A stretch of 64,000 bases of DNA from the NCBI RefSeq assembly GCF_003994415.1, contig NZ_CP034689.1, positions 1,674,001 through 1,738,000 on the forward strand, given 5' to 3'. Within the stretch, counting starts at the first letter, position 1; every line of letters begins with the position of its first letter. Below are positions 43,164 to 52,339 of this stretch, piece after piece. The position numbers were made by a program, and so were the translations under genes. The notes beneath the pieces are model-generated. The model was not told the origin of the DNA and made no database searches. It worked only from the letters and a program-made list of their open reading frames with translations. This stretch comes from Achromobacter spanius. Lineage in GTDB: Bacteria; Pseudomonadota; Gammaproteobacteria; Burkholderiales; Burkholderiaceae_B.

Positions 43164-43730
43164 ATGACGCAAGCACAAACCGGCGCCAGCCTGCGCCTGA
43201 TTAAAAAATATCCCAACCGTCGCCTATACGACACCCGGACCAGCACCTACATCACTCTGGCAGATGTCAAGCAACTGGTTCTGGCCAACGAAGAATTCCA
43301 GGTGGTCGACGCCAAGAGCGGTGAAGACCTGACGCGCAGCATCCTGCTGCAGATCATCCTGGAAGAAGAAAGCGGCGGCATGCCCATGTTCTCGTCGAAC
43401 ATGCTGTCGCAGATCATCCGTTTTTACGGACATGCCATGCAGGGCATCATGGGTTCTTACCTTGAGAAGAACATCCAGGCCTTCATGGAAATCCAGACGC
43501 GCATGGCGGAACAGTCCAAGGGGCTGTACGGCAGCCAGTTCGGACCGGAAGCCTGGACGCAGTTCATGAACGTGCAAACGCCCATGCTGCAAAACATGAT
43601 GAACAACTACATCGACCAGAGCAAAAACCTGTTCGTGCAGATGCAAGACCAGATGCAGGACCAGACGCGCGCAATGTTCTCGACGTTCCCGTTCACGCCC
43701 GGCAGCACGCCGGGCCAGGGCCGCAAGTAA
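43164..43730 (+). CDS. phaR: Polyhydroxyalkanoate synthesis repressor PhaR
   Basis: 188 residues. The N-terminal domain LIKKYPNRRLYDTRTSTYI is the PHB/PHA accumulation regulator DNA-binding domain. The C-terminal half is Met/Gln-rich and amphipathic, suited to binding polymer granules. PhaR represses phasin genes until granules form. A 117-bp gap with a GGAAGGCC/GGCCTTCC hairpin precedes it. Confidence 0.94.
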   Translation: MTQAQTGASLRLIKKYPNRRLYDTRTSTYITLADVKQLVLANEEFQVVDAKSGEDLTRSILLQIILEEESGGMPMFSSNMLSQIIRFYGHAMQGIMGSYLEKNIQAFMEIQTRMAEQSKGLYGSQFGPEAWTQFMNVQTPMLQNMMNNYIDQSKNLFVQMQDQMQDQTRAMFSTFPFTPGSTPGQGRK

Positions 43731-43774
43731 GCGTCGACAGGCCAGGGCGCATTCTCGCCCTTGGCTCCGCCAGC

Positions 43775-43808
43775 AGCCGGTATGGCATCTGCCTTGCCGG
43801 CTTTTTTG
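43775..43808 (+). terminator. Terminator after phaR
   Basis: AGCCGG / CCGGCT outer stem with inner GGCA/TGCC pairing, followed by TTTTTT. Confidence 0.8.
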
Positions 43809-43961
43809 TGGCGGTTTTCTGCCTTGAGCAAACGCAATGAACTGATGCATTCCGGACCTTTCGGTTCAGGGTGATGTCAGTTTTTTTCGTTACATTAATG
43901 CAAACGGTTCTTGTTTATGTTTATCGAACCGCCATTCATTTGTGTCTCAAGGATTACCCAC

Positions 43962-44498
43962 ATGATCAAGAAAGCCTTGGCGCTGGCCATCGTCGCCCTG
44001 AGCGTGTCTGCCGCGAATGCGGCTGAATACCCCATCGGCAAGCCGGCAGAAAAGGGCGGCATGGAAATCGGCGCGGTGTACCTGCAGCCGATCGAAATGG
44101 ATCCGCCCGGGATGATGCGTCCCGCCAAGGATTCGGATGTCCACCTTGAGGCTGATATCCACGCTACCGCGGGCAACAAGACCGGCTTTCCCGAAGGCGA
44201 GTGGGTGCCGTATCTGGTCGTGAATTTTGAAATCCAGAAGGTCGGCAGCCAGAACGTGCAGAAGGGCACCTTCATGCCCATGGTGGCCAACGACGGCCCG
44301 CACTATGGCGACAACGTCAAGCTGGAAGGCCCCGGCAAGTACAAGCTGAAGTACACGATCCTGCCGCCGTCCCAAAACAAGATGGCCCACTTCGGCCGCC
44401 ACATCGACAAGGAAACCGGCGTGGGTCCGTGGTTCGAGCCCTTTGAACTGGACTACGAATTCGTCTACGCCGGCACCGGCAAGAAGGGCGGATATTGA
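43962..44498 (+). CDS. ftrA: Periplasmic iron-binding protein FtrA (P19/Tp34 type)
   Basis: 178 residues from the ATG at 43962 (AAGGATT ribosome binding site). The signal peptide MIKKALALAIVALSVSAANA is followed by AEYPIGKPAEKGGMEIGAVYL. MDPPGMM, HLEADIHA, MVANDGPHYG and FGRH carry the Met/His ligands of the P19/FetP family, which binds divalent copper and iron. First gene of an ftrABCD set as described in Bordetella for ferrous iron uptake. Confidence 0.92.
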   Translation: MIKKALALAIVALSVSAANAAEYPIGKPAEKGGMEIGAVYLQPIEMDPPGMMRPAKDSDVHLEADIHATAGNKTGFPEGEWVPYLVVNFEIQKVGSQNVQKGTFMPMVANDGPHYGDNVKLEGPGKYKLKYTILPPSQNKMAHFGRHIDKETGVGPWFEPFELDYEFVYAGTGKKGGY

Positions 44499-44854
44499 TC
44501 GTGCGCCGCCTGCATCGCCTGATTGCCGCCGGTTTGATCGGCCTGGCCAGCCTGGCTGGCATGGCGCCCGCGCAGGCGGCCGAACTGCCGACATTCACGC
44601 TCAGGTTCAAGCCGGACGGCACGTTCGAGCCGGCCACCCTGGAGGTGCCCGCCGGCCGTTTCAAGATTGAACTCATCAACGAAAGCAACGAGCCGGTGGA
44701 ATTCGAGAGCATTCCATTGCGCAAGGAAAAAGTGTTGGGTCCGGGGGTGAAGTCCTTCGTGGTCATCACCATTTCCCGCCCTGGCGAATATCCCTTCTTT
44801 GATGACTTTCACCAAGCCGTGAAAGGCACCCTGGTCGTCAAGCCCAAGGAATAA
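44495..44854 (+). CDS. ftrB: Periplasmic cupredoxin-like protein FtrB
   Basis: 119 residues: signal peptide (ASLAGMAPAQA) and a cupredoxin-like domain (FTLRFKPDGTFEPATLEVP ... GEYPFFDDFHQAVKGTLVV). The TTG at 44495 overlaps the ftrA stop and is spaced 7 nt from GAAGG; a GTG at 44501 is the alternative start. FtrB is thought to oxidise ferrous iron for the FtrC permease. The classic blue-copper Cys is absent. Confidence 0.85.
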   Translation: MIVRRLHRLIAAGLIGLASLAGMAPAQAAELPTFTLRFKPDGTFEPATLEVPAGRFKIELINESNEPVEFESIPLRKEKVLGPGVKSFVVITISRPGEYPFFDDFHQAVKGTLVVKPKE

Positions 44855-44867
44855 GCGGTAGCTACAC

Positions 44868-45725
44868 ATGGAACAGGTTCTATTTATTGTCTGGCGTGAA
44901 AGCGTCGAAGCGTTGCTGGTGGTGGGTATCTTGTATACCTGGCTGCGCGCCACGCCCGAAGGCAAGCGCGGGCTGAACTACCTGTGGGGCGGTGTCGCGG
45001 CGGGCCTGGCGCTGGCGGTGGCCTTGGCGTTGGTGTTGCTGGGCGTGTCGTCCTGGCTTAGCGACGAAGGCCAGGAATGGTTTCAGGCCATCATGTCGCT
45101 GGCGGCCTGCGCGCTGGTCGTGCAGATGGTCGTGTGGATGAAAAAGCACGGGCGCACCTTGAAGAGCGAACTGGAAAGCGGCGCGCGCAGCTCGGTTGCC
45201 AACGACAACTGGTGGGGCCTGTTCGTGCTGGTGGCCATTGCCGTGGCGCGCGAAGGCAGCGAGACGGTGGTGTTCCTGTATGGCACCGTGTCGGCGGGCG
45301 AAGGCGGCAGCGACATGCTGATGCTGGCCCTGGCCGGCGTGGCCGGCTTTGCGGTGGCCTTGCTGACGTTCTGGCTGCTGCAACTTGGCGGCAAGCTGAT
45401 TACGTGGCGCCGCTTCTTCCGCGTGACCGAAATCCTGTTGCTGCTGCTGGCCGGTTCGCTACTGGTGAGCGGCCTGGACCACCTGATTTCGCTGGACGTG
45501 CTGCCCACGATCATCGACCCCGTGTGGGACAGCTCGTGGCTGTTGGACGACAGTAGCGGCGTGGGCAAGGTGCTGGCGGACTTCGCGGGTTACCGCGCCT
45601 TCCCGGCCCTGACCTCGGTCTTGCTGTGGGTGGCTTACTGGCTCGTGGTCTGGGCGCTGTTGCGCTGGGTGGGCGACAAGCCCGCTCGGGTGCCTACCCC
45701 GGCCCCGTCCCGCAATGCATCCTGA
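44868..45725 (+). CDS. ftrC: FTR1-family iron permease FtrC
   Basis: 285-residue inner-membrane protein with seven hydrophobic segments and the two iron-path motifs RESVE (residues 10-14) and REGSE (128-132) that fit the FTR1 REXXE rule. It imports iron delivered by FtrA/FtrB. It lies 13 bp after ftrB. Confidence 0.94.
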   Translation: MEQVLFIVWRESVEALLVVGILYTWLRATPEGKRGLNYLWGGVAAGLALAVALALVLLGVSSWLSDEGQEWFQAIMSLAACALVVQMVVWMKKHGRTLKSELESGARSSVANDNWWGLFVLVAIAVAREGSETVVFLYGTVSAGEGGSDMLMLALAGVAGFAVALLTFWLLQLGGKLITWRRFFRVTEILLLLLAGSLLVSGLDHLISLDVLPTIIDPVWDSSWLLDDSSGVGKVLADFAGYRAFPALTSVLLWVAYWLVVWALLRWVGDKPARVPTPAPSRNAS

Positions 45726-45764
45726 TTCCGACGTGATGCCGGACTGAATAATGAAGGTTTGATC

Positions 45765-47162
45765 ATGGCTGCTGTACTCGGGAGGGCGACCTCCCGGATC
45801 GCCGATTTTCTTCGTGACCATGCCCCGCTGTTGCGCAAGCTGCAGTGGGGCATTGTTGCGTTGTACGCGTTCCTGTTGATCGTGCCCGCGATCATGCCAT
45901 TGCCCGATAACGCGGCATCGGTGTTCAACAACCTGACCATCGTCGCGCAGTTTGCGTTCTGGGGCGTATGGTGGCCGTTCGTGTTGATATCCATGCCCAT
46001 CCTGGGCCGCGCCTGGTGCGGCTGGCTGTGCCCCGAAGGCATGCTGACCGAGTGGGCCAGTGAGCGCGGGCAGGGCCGCGCCATTCCGAAATGGATGCGC
46101 TGGGGCGGCTGGCCTTTCGTGGCCTTCGCCCTGACCACGGTCTACGGTCAGCTTGTCAGCGTCTATCAATACCCGCTTGCCGTGCTGGTGGTGCTGGGCG
46201 GGTCCACCGTGGCGGCGATGATCGTGGGGTGGCGCTACGGCCGCAGCAAGCGCGTGTGGTGCAAGTACCTGTGCCCCGTCAACGGCGTGTTCAATCTGCT
46301 GGCCAAGCTCGCGCCCTGGCACTTCAAGGTAGATGAAGAAAAGTGGCGCCATCCGGTCATCCGGATCGAACCCATCAACTGTGCGCCGCTGGTGCCGCTG
46401 CGTCACATGAAGGGCGCGGGCGACTGCCATGTGTGCGGGCGCTGCAGCGGCTACCGTGGCGCCATCGAACTGACGCCGCGTTCGCCCGAAGAAGAAATCG
46501 TGCATGTCGCCGACGGCGACGCCTGGCAGACCGCCTTGCTGTGCTTTGGTTTGATGGGCATCGCCATCGGCGCCTTTCTCTGGAGCGCCAGCCCCTGGTA
46601 CGTGACGGCCAAGCAATGGGCCGCGACCTGGCTGGTCGAGCGCGACATCCTGTGGCCGTTGATGGACAACGCGCCCTGGTTCATCTTGACGCACTACCCC
46701 GACGTGAACGACAGCTTTTCGTGGCTGGACGGCGCGGGCATCCTGATGTTTGTCGTGGGCGCCACCATCATCGTGGGCGGTGCAAGCTTCCTGTCGCTGT
46801 GGATCGCGGACCGGCTTGCGCCCGCGGCTGCCGTGGCCGACGCGCCAGCCTGGCGCTGGATTCGTCCGGGCGTGCACAAGTTGGCGCAGGCGCTGATTCC
46901 GTCGGCGGGCATCGGCGTGTTCCTGGGCCTGTCGGCCACCACGGTCAACCTGCTCAAACATGAAGGGGTGCAAGCCGCCTGGGCCGGGCCGGTACGCTTC
47001 ACGCTGCTGACGCTGGCGGTGCTGTGGACCCTGCGGCTGTTTGCGCGCTTGCTCAAGCCGCGCGTGGCAAGCAGCGTGCGCAAGGTCGCCGCGTGGCTTG
47101 TACTGACTGCGGGTCTGGTGCCGTTCTGCCTGGCATGGGTGTTTTTCTTTGCAATCTGGTAA
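45765..47162 (+). CDS. ftrD: Ferredoxin-like membrane protein FtrD
   Basis: 465 residues from the ATG at 45765 (AAGG seven bases upstream). A polytopic membrane protein of the NapH/NosR-like group with WCGWLCP (Cys85, Cys89), WCKYLCP (Cys166, Cys170) and CHVCGRC (Cys221/224/227), suited to Fe-S or electron transfer. In the Ftr model it takes electrons from FtrB back to the membrane chain. Last gene of ftrABCD. Confidence 0.9.
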   Translation: MAAVLGRATSRIADFLRDHAPLLRKLQWGIVALYAFLLIVPAIMPLPDNAASVFNNLTIVAQFAFWGVWWPFVLISMPILGRAWCGWLCPEGMLTEWASERGQGRAIPKWMRWGGWPFVAFALTTVYGQLVSVYQYPLAVLVVLGGSTVAAMIVGWRYGRSKRVWCKYLCPVNGVFNLLAKLAPWHFKVDEEKWRHPVIRIEPINCAPLVPLRHMKGAGDCHVCGRCSGYRGAIELTPRSPEEEIVHVADGDAWQTALLCFGLMGIAIGAFLWSASPWYVTAKQWAATWLVERDILWPLMDNAPWFILTHYPDVNDSFSWLDGAGILMFVVGATIIVGGASFLSLWIADRLAPAAAVADAPAWRWIRPGVHKLAQALIPSAGIGVFLGLSATTVNLLKHEGVQAAWAGPVRFTLLTLAVLWTLRLFARLLKPRVASSVRKVAAWLVLTAGLVPFCLAWVFFFAIW

Positions 47163-47250
47163 GCACTGCTTGATGGCTGGCGGCGCGACACTGCGATAAA
47201 GTGGAATGCCTTGCCGGTCCATCGGCGCTTTGACGTTTACCCGCCAGTTC

Positions 47251-48123
47251 ATGACCTCCTACGCCTTTCGCCTGCTTAACGTCTTTGCATCCACCACCTT
47301 CAGCGGCAACCAGCTTTGCGTGTTCGAAGACGCGCGCGGCATGGACGACGCCACGATGCTGAACCTGGCGGCGCAGTTCAATCTTTCCGAAACCACCTTC
47401 ATCCTGCCGTCTGACAGCGCCGACGCGCGCGTGCGCATCTTCACGCCTGGCTACGAAATGAAGTTCGCGGGACACCCCACGATCGGCACGTCCCAAGTGG
47501 TGCGCGAGCTGCGCCAAACGGGCGATGCCCTGATGCTGGAATTTGCCGCGGGCCTTGTGCCGGTGCAAGCACAAGGCGACGCCTGGACATTCACCGCGCC
47601 ATGCCCGGGTGGCGTCCAGACAGCGACGCCCAAACTGGACCGCGCCGAGATCGCGGCGCTGGTCGGGCTGACCACGGATGACCTTGCGGCCGACCCGATC
47701 TGGGTGGACACCGGCGCGGACCAATTGCTGGTGCCCCTGGCCAACGTGGATGCGGTGCGCCGGGCGGCGCCGGACGCATCGAAGCTCAGTCGCTGGCAAG
47801 CCAGCAGCCTGGGCCGCAAGACGCTGTACGTGTTTGCGTTTGATGAAGGCAATCTGCGCGATGCTCGCCAGGTGGTGGTGGCGCGCTATTTCTTCGCGAA
47901 GGCGGGCGGGGGCGTCGACGAAGATGCGGGCACGGGTTCGGCCTGCGCCAATCTGGGTGGTTGGCTGATACACCAGCAACGGCCCTTGCCGGCCAGCATC
48001 CTAGTGGAGCAGGGCGACCAGATGGGCAGGCCGTGTCGCCTGCTGCTGGACGTGCTGGCCGATGGCCGCATCCAGGTGGGTGGCCGCGCCTTGGAAATCG
48101 GACGAGGCACCATCAGTATCTGA
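47251..48123 (+). CDS. PhzF-family epimerase/isomerase-like protein
   Basis: 290 residues from the ATG at 47251. It has the two-lobed PhzF fold: FASTTFSGNQLCVF at the N terminus with the usual catalytic-Glu region NLSETTFI, GHPTIGT, and the second-lobe DAGTGSACANLGGWL. PhzF homologues outside phenazine clusters have mostly unknown substrates. No phenazine genes are near. Confidence 0.85.
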   Translation: MTSYAFRLLNVFASTTFSGNQLCVFEDARGMDDATMLNLAAQFNLSETTFILPSDSADARVRIFTPGYEMKFAGHPTIGTSQVVRELRQTGDALMLEFAAGLVPVQAQGDAWTFTAPCPGGVQTATPKLDRAEIAALVGLTTDDLAADPIWVDTGADQLLVPLANVDAVRRAAPDASKLSRWQASSLGRKTLYVFAFDEGNLRDARQVVVARYFFAKAGGGVDEDAGTGSACANLGGWLIHQQRPLPASILVEQGDQMGRPCRLLLDVLADGRIQVGGRALEIGRGTISI

Positions 48124-48149
48124 CGGCGCGTCGGCGGAACCGATACGCC

Positions 48150-48186
48150 AAAAAAAAACGGCGCCTGTGTCAGCCACAGGCGCCGT
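48150..48186 (-). terminator. Rho-independent terminator of the BON protein gene
   Basis: 12-bp perfect stem ACGGCGCCTGTG / CACAGGCGCCGT (48158-48169 with 48175-48186); on the minus strand it is followed by a run of about nine T. Confidence 0.92.
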
Positions 48187-48238
48187 ACTCTCTCTAGGCC
48201 TCGGTATGGAACGGGGCCGTCCTGCTACATGCTCTGGC

Positions 48239-48574
48239 TTACTTGTTCTTGGCGGCGTCGACCTTGATATTGTTCTTCACCTGCTTCACGCCTTCAATGC
48301 CACGGGTGACCTTGGCAGCGTGATCGGCTTCAGCCGCCGTGCCCACCGTACCAGTCAGCGTCGCAACGCCGTTATTGGTTTCCACAGCGATATCCAGGGC
48401 GCTCAATTGCTTGTCGGCAACATAGGCGGCCTTGATCTTGGTGGTGATGGTGGCGTCGGAGGCGTACTCGCCCACCGACTGTTCGGGCTTGCCGTCATTC
48501 GCAGCAAAAGCCATGGAAGTGAAGACAGCGCCAGTTCCCAGTGCGGCGGCGGCGATCAGCTTGCGAAATTCCAT
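48239..48574 (-). CDS. BON-domain periplasmic protein (OsmY-like)
   Basis: 111 residues: signal peptide (AALGTGAVFTSMAFA) and a single BON domain (SDATITTKIKAAYVADKQL ... VATLTGTVGTAAEADHA ... VKQVKNNIKV). Single-BON proteins of this kind are osmotic or envelope stress proteins. It is followed upstream by two other small stress-type genes on the same strand. Confidence 0.9.
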   Translation of the reverse strand: MEFRKLIAAAALGTGAVFTSMAFAANDGKPEQSVGEYASDATITTKIKAAYVADKQLSALDIAVETNNGVATLTGTVGTAAEADHAAKVTRGIEGVKQVKNNIKVDAAKNK

Positions 48575-48670
48575 AGTCGTGCTCCTTGTTTGTATGGTCT
48601 GCCGCGAAAAAAGGCGGCGCGGCAGACGATCAACTTTCTTGTGTAGGGGTATGCGTTCTATCGCCGTGTT

Positions 48671-48835
48671 CTATTTCTTTTTCAAGGCGCCGCTCAAGAT
48701 GGACAAGAGCGCCAGCACCAGGAATACGAAGAACAGGATCTTGGCGATACCCGCGGCCCCGGCGGCAATGCCGCCAAAGCCGAGAACCGCCGCGATGATC
48801 GCGATAACGAAGAAAACTACGGCGTAATGCAACAT
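48671..48835 (-). CDS. DUF1328-type small membrane protein
   Basis: 54 residues, MLHYAVVFFVIAIIAAVLGF then GGIAAGAAGIAKILF and a Lys-rich end, with two membrane helices. This matches the DUF1328 (YtjA) family. A GGAGAA ribosome binding site lies upstream. Function unknown; often next to CsbD and BON genes. Confidence 0.88.
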   Translation of the reverse strand: MLHYAVVFFVIAIIAAVLGFGGIAAGAAGIAKILFFVFLVLALLSILSGALKKK

Positions 48836-48879
48836 GTCAGCTTCTCCAGTGGTTTCGACCGATCAAGGCGGGGCGGTGT

Positions 48880-49080
48880 TCAGGGATTGCGATCGAAGAA
48901 ATCCCGGACTTCCTTTTGCGCTTCTTCCTTGGTCTTGCCGTAGCGCTCTTGGATCAGACCGGCCAGGCGTTCGGCATTGCCTTCCGTGCGGGTCAATTCG
49001 TCGTCGGTGAGTTCACCCCAGGCGGCTTTGGCCTTGCCAGTCATTTGCTTCCACTTGCCGGCGATGATGTCGTTGTTCAT
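48880..49080 (-). CDS. CsbD-family stress protein
   Basis: 66 residues from the ATG at 49080 (MNNDIIAGKWKQMTGKAKAAWG), with the ribosome binding site GAGAGGT. It has the CsbD-like pattern of short charged helices and KTKEEAQKEVRDFF. General stress protein of unknown mechanism. Confidence 0.9.
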   Translation of the reverse strand: MNNDIIAGKWKQMTGKAKAAWGELTDDELTRTEGNAERLAGLIQERYGKTKEEAQKEVRDFFDRNP

Positions 49081-49463
49081 GGTGACCTCTCTTCTTCTCT
49101 GCGTGCGACACAAGGCTTATGGCCTATAAGTCTTGCAGTCGCGGTTGACTAGGACACTGATCAGCTAGCCCCCACCGTACGGGCCGCTCCTGGAGCTGTC
49201 AAACCTCGCTGTGGGTAAATGTAACAGCGAAAAAGCGGGTTCCTGGCGCGCTTTCCGACGGAAAAAAGAGCAGGTTGGCGACAGAGCAGGAGTTACATTC
49301 CGGCAATGTCTTGTCCCCTTTTGAGCGGGCCTCGTAACGGAAGATGCGGGGCTTTTCGAGACGCGCGGCACTGGTTGGGTTGAGGGTGGGCCGGTATAGT
49401 CGTGACGGAACACTCAGTGGTTCGACACTTCATGCTTCATCAACGAAAAAGGAAGGGGCACGC
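49081..49463. other. 383-bp region between csbD-like and small lipoprotein genes
   Basis: No credible gene. A TATAGT -10-like element at 49395-49400 may serve the lipoprotein gene, though its -35 is weak. A TTGACT lies at 49145-49150 without a matching -10. Confidence 0.4.
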
Positions 49464-49592
49464 ATGACGCAACGACTTTGCAGCGCGATTTTGCTGACGT
49501 TGGCCGCCATGGCGGCAGTGGGCTGCACGCACGTGACGGATCGGTACCAGGCCACGGCGCCCACGCAGGCGGTGACCACGCCCAGCGCCTGA
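49464..49592 (+). CDS. Small lipoprotein (42 residues)
   Basis: MTQRLCSAILLTLAAMAAVGC is a lipoprotein signal with the lipobox AVGC. The mature part is only about 22 residues and Thr/Ala/Pro-rich. GGAAGGGG is placed correctly before the ATG. Size and composition recall entericidin-like or cell-wall lipoproteins, but I cannot assign a family. Confidence 0.65.
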   Translation: MTQRLCSAILLTLAAMAAVGCTHVTDRYQATAPTQAVTTPSA

Positions 49593-49675
49593 TCGCATCG
49601 GCCAAGGCCGTGGGCGGTGCTTGGTATGGCCATGGGCCATATGGCAGTGGCCGCATGGCGGCATGGCCGGGCAAT

Positions 49676-49705
49676 GCAAACGGGGCGCCTCGGCGCCCCG
49701 TTTGC
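49676..49705. terminator. Bidirectional stem-loop terminator
   Basis: 14-bp perfect stem GCAAACGGGGCGCC / GGCGCCCCGTTTGC with a 2-nt gap, so the real loop is about 4 nt. It lies between the lipoprotein gene and the end of the cyanophycin synthetase gene. Confidence 0.75.
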
Positions 49706-49754
49706 GTTTGCGGCGGTTGAGTTACCGCGTGGGTCTATCCACCGTGGTCCAGGG

Positions 49755-52325
49755 CTACGGCTGCGCGATGCGCTTGGCGATATGGTCCAGCGCCTCTTCC
49801 ACCTGGTCCACCAGGATCAGGCACAGATCCCCGGCTTGCAGCCGCGCCAAGGCGGTGTCGATAGCCAGGAATTCGCCGTGGATTTCTTCAATGTGCCGCA
49901 CGCGCGGGGCGCCGACCAGGCCTTCCTGCAACAACGCCAGCACTTCGCCGTCGGCGCGTCCGCGTTGGCATTGGTCTTGGTAAAGCAGCACGTCGTCAAA
50001 CGCCGCACCCAGGATTGCCGTCTGCATGCGGATGTCTTCGTCGCGGCGGTCGCCCGCCCCGCTGATGACCACTGAACGGCGCTTGGCGGGCATGGCGTCC
50101 ACCGCACGCACCAGGGCCAGGATCGCGTCGGGATTGTGGCCGTAGTCCGCAATGACCGTGGCGCCGCGGTAGTCGAACACATTGAAGCGTCCGGGCGCGG
50201 TCTGGGCGTCGTTGACGAACGTGGCCAAGCCATGGCGGATGACGTCCAAGTCCAGGCCCAAGGCCCAGGCCGCCGCAATCGACGCCATCGCATTTTCAAC
50301 CTGGAAGGTGATCGTGCCGTTGCGCGTGAGCGGGATGTCGGACAGCGGAAAGCGCATTTCTTGTGCGCCCTGCGCGGCCACGATCGCGTCGCCGTCGCGG
50401 TACACCGAACGCAGGCCCTGTGCGCGGTGCGTGGTCAGCACCGGGTGGTTGCGGTCTTCGGCAAAGTAGGTGATGGAGCCAGGGCAACTGCCGGCCATCT
50501 CGGCCACGATGGGGTCGGCGGCGTTTAGCACCGCGGTGCCCGTCGGGTGCACGTGCTGGACGATCACGCGCTTGACCACGGCCAGGTCTTCCACCGTGCT
50601 GATGTAGCCCAGGCCCAGGTGGTCACCCATGCCGATGTTGGTGACGATGGCCACGTTGCAGCGGTCAAACGCCAGGCCTTCGCGCAAGATGCCGCCACGC
50701 GCCGTTTCGAACACGGCGGCGTCCACGTCCGGGTGCATCAGCACGCTGCGCGCGCTGCGCGGGCCGCTGCAATCGCCCGTGTCGATGCGCAGGTTGTTGA
50801 CGTACACGCCGTCGGAATTGGTCATGCCGACGCGGTTGCCGGCCGCGCCCATCAGATGGGCGGTCAGGCGCACCGTGGTCGTCTTGCCGTTGGTGCCGGC
50901 CACCGCCACCACCGGAATGCGGCCGTCGTCGCCGTCGGCGTACATGTTGGCGATGATGGCTTCGCCCACGGGGCGGCCCTTGCCGAAAGAGGGGGTCAGG
51001 TGCATGCGCAGCCCCGGCGCCGCGTTCACTTCCACCACGCCGCCATGCTGGTCTTCCAAGGGGAAGAGCACGCTTTCGGCCACCACGTCCACGCCGCAGA
51101 TGTCCAGGCCGATCATGCGGGCCGCGGACACGGCGCGTGCCGCCATCTCGGGGTGGACTTCATCGGTCACGTCGGTAGCCGACCCGCCGGTACTGAGGTT
51201 GGCGTTGTTGCGCAGAAAGATCAGGGTGCCGGGCGCCGGCACGGAATCCGCGTCGAAACCCTGCTTTTGCAGCGTGGCCAGCGCAATGTCGTCAAAGCGG
51301 ATCTTGGTCAACGAGGTGGCGTGCCCGTCGCCGCGCAAGGGGTCGGCATTGACCTGGTCAACCAGTTCGCGGATGGTGTGCTGCCCGTCGCCCGTGACCT
51401 GCGGCGGATCGCGGCGCGACGCCGCCACCATATTGCCGCCCACCACCAGCAGGCGGAAATCGTGGCCGGGAATATAGCGTTCGACGATGACTTCCGAGCT
51501 GATTTCCTCGGCAGCCTCGAAAGCCTGGATCACCCGTTCGCGGGTCTCGATATTGACGGCGACGCCGCGTCCCTGGCTGCCGTCGCGGGGCTTGACCACC
51601 ACCGGGCCGCCGAGCGCTTGCGCGGCTTCCCAGGCTTCTTCGGCCGACGTCACGGAACGGCCCATCGGCACCGGCACGCCAGCGGCGTCCAGAAGCATTT
51701 TGGTCAGGTCCTTGTCCTGCGCGATGGATTCCGAGATGGCGCTGGTGCGGTCGGTTTCAGCGGCCTGGATGCGGCGCTGCTTGCTGCCCCACCCGAACTG
51801 CACCATGCTGCCTTGCGTCAGCCGGCGATAGGGAATGTTGCGCGCCACGGCGGCGTTCACGATGGACCCGGTGCTGGGTCCCAGGCGCACGTCTTCATCC
51901 AGATCGCGCAAGCGCTTGAGCGCATCGGCCAGGTCGAACGGCGTGTCGTCCAGCGCGGCGCGAACGAGCTGCTGGGCCAGTTCCATCGCCAGCAGGCCGA
52001 CGGCTTCTTCGCTGTATTCCACCACCACCTGGAACACACCGGGCTCGATGGTGGCCGACGTGCGGCCAAAGGTGACCGGGCAACCGGCGTGCGCCTGCAT
52101 TGTCAGCGCGGCAATCTGCAAGACATGCGCGATGGATACGGCCTCTTGATGCCCTTCGGGGCGCATCAGCCCGATTTGCGGCAGCCGCGCGCGCAGGCGC
52201 GCTTCGAACTCGGGCAGGTCGTCGATGGAGCACTCGGCGTCGGCACAAGAAACAATGGCCTCGATCGCCGTGTTCTTGCTCCACAGATTGGGGCCGCGCA
52301 GGGCACGGATACGGGAAACTTCCAT
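49755..52325 (-). CDS. cphA: Cyanophycin synthetase paralogue with standard Mur-ligase motifs
   Basis: 856 residues in the CphA order: N domain (MEVSRIRALRGPNLWS), ATP-grasp domain (about 160-460; VVVKPRDGSQGRGV, GVDVVAESV, VVEVNAAPGLRMH), and Mur-ligase domain. The last has the P loop AGTNGKTTT (near 477), ETARGGILREGL (near 539) and IADYGHNPD (near 729). The enzyme adds Asp and then Arg to build cyanophycin. The N domain lacks the HxxEH found in its neighbour. It starts 14 bp after the other synthetase gene, so the two are co-transcribed. Confidence 0.93.
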   Translation of the reverse strand: MEVSRIRALRGPNLWSKNTAIEAIVSCADAECSIDDLPEFEARLRARLPQIGLMRPEGHQEAVSIAHVLQIAALTMQAHAGCPVTFGRTSATIEPGVFQVVVEYSEEAVGLLAMELAQQLVRAALDDTPFDLADALKRLRDLDEDVRLGPSTGSIVNAAVARNIPYRRLTQGSMVQFGWGSKQRRIQAAETDRTSAISESIAQDKDLTKMLLDAAGVPVPMGRSVTSAEEAWEAAQALGGPVVVKPRDGSQGRGVAVNIETRERVIQAFEAAEEISSEVIVERYIPGHDFRLLVVGGNMVAASRRDPPQVTGDGQHTIRELVDQVNADPLRGDGHATSLTKIRFDDIALATLQKQGFDADSVPAPGTLIFLRNNANLSTGGSATDVTDEVHPEMAARAVSAARMIGLDICGVDVVAESVLFPLEDQHGGVVEVNAAPGLRMHLTPSFGKGRPVGEAIIANMYADGDDGRIPVVAVAGTNGKTTTVRLTAHLMGAAGNRVGMTNSDGVYVNNLRIDTGDCSGPRSARSVLMHPDVDAAVFETARGGILREGLAFDRCNVAIVTNIGMGDHLGLGYISTVEDLAVVKRVIVQHVHPTGTAVLNAADPIVAEMAGSCPGSITYFAEDRNHPVLTTHRAQGLRSVYRDGDAIVAAQGAQEMRFPLSDIPLTRNGTITFQVENAMASIAAAWALGLDLDVIRHGLATFVNDAQTAPGRFNVFDYRGATVIADYGHNPDAILALVRAVDAMPAKRRSVVISGAGDRRDEDIRMQTAILGAAFDDVLLYQDQCQRGRADGEVLALLQEGLVGAPRVRHIEEIHGEFLAIDTALARLQAGDLCLILVDQVEEALDHIAKRIAQP

Positions 52326-52339
52326 GGCAGGTGTTCCTG

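Noticed and set aside
43860..43925. Fur box ahead of ftrA
   Set aside because: The region is AT-rich but does not match the repeated GATAAT pattern well enough to claim.
49165..49413. An 82-codon minus-strand frame
   Set aside because: No ribosome binding site, Pro/Ser/Arg-rich random-looking translation, no family features.
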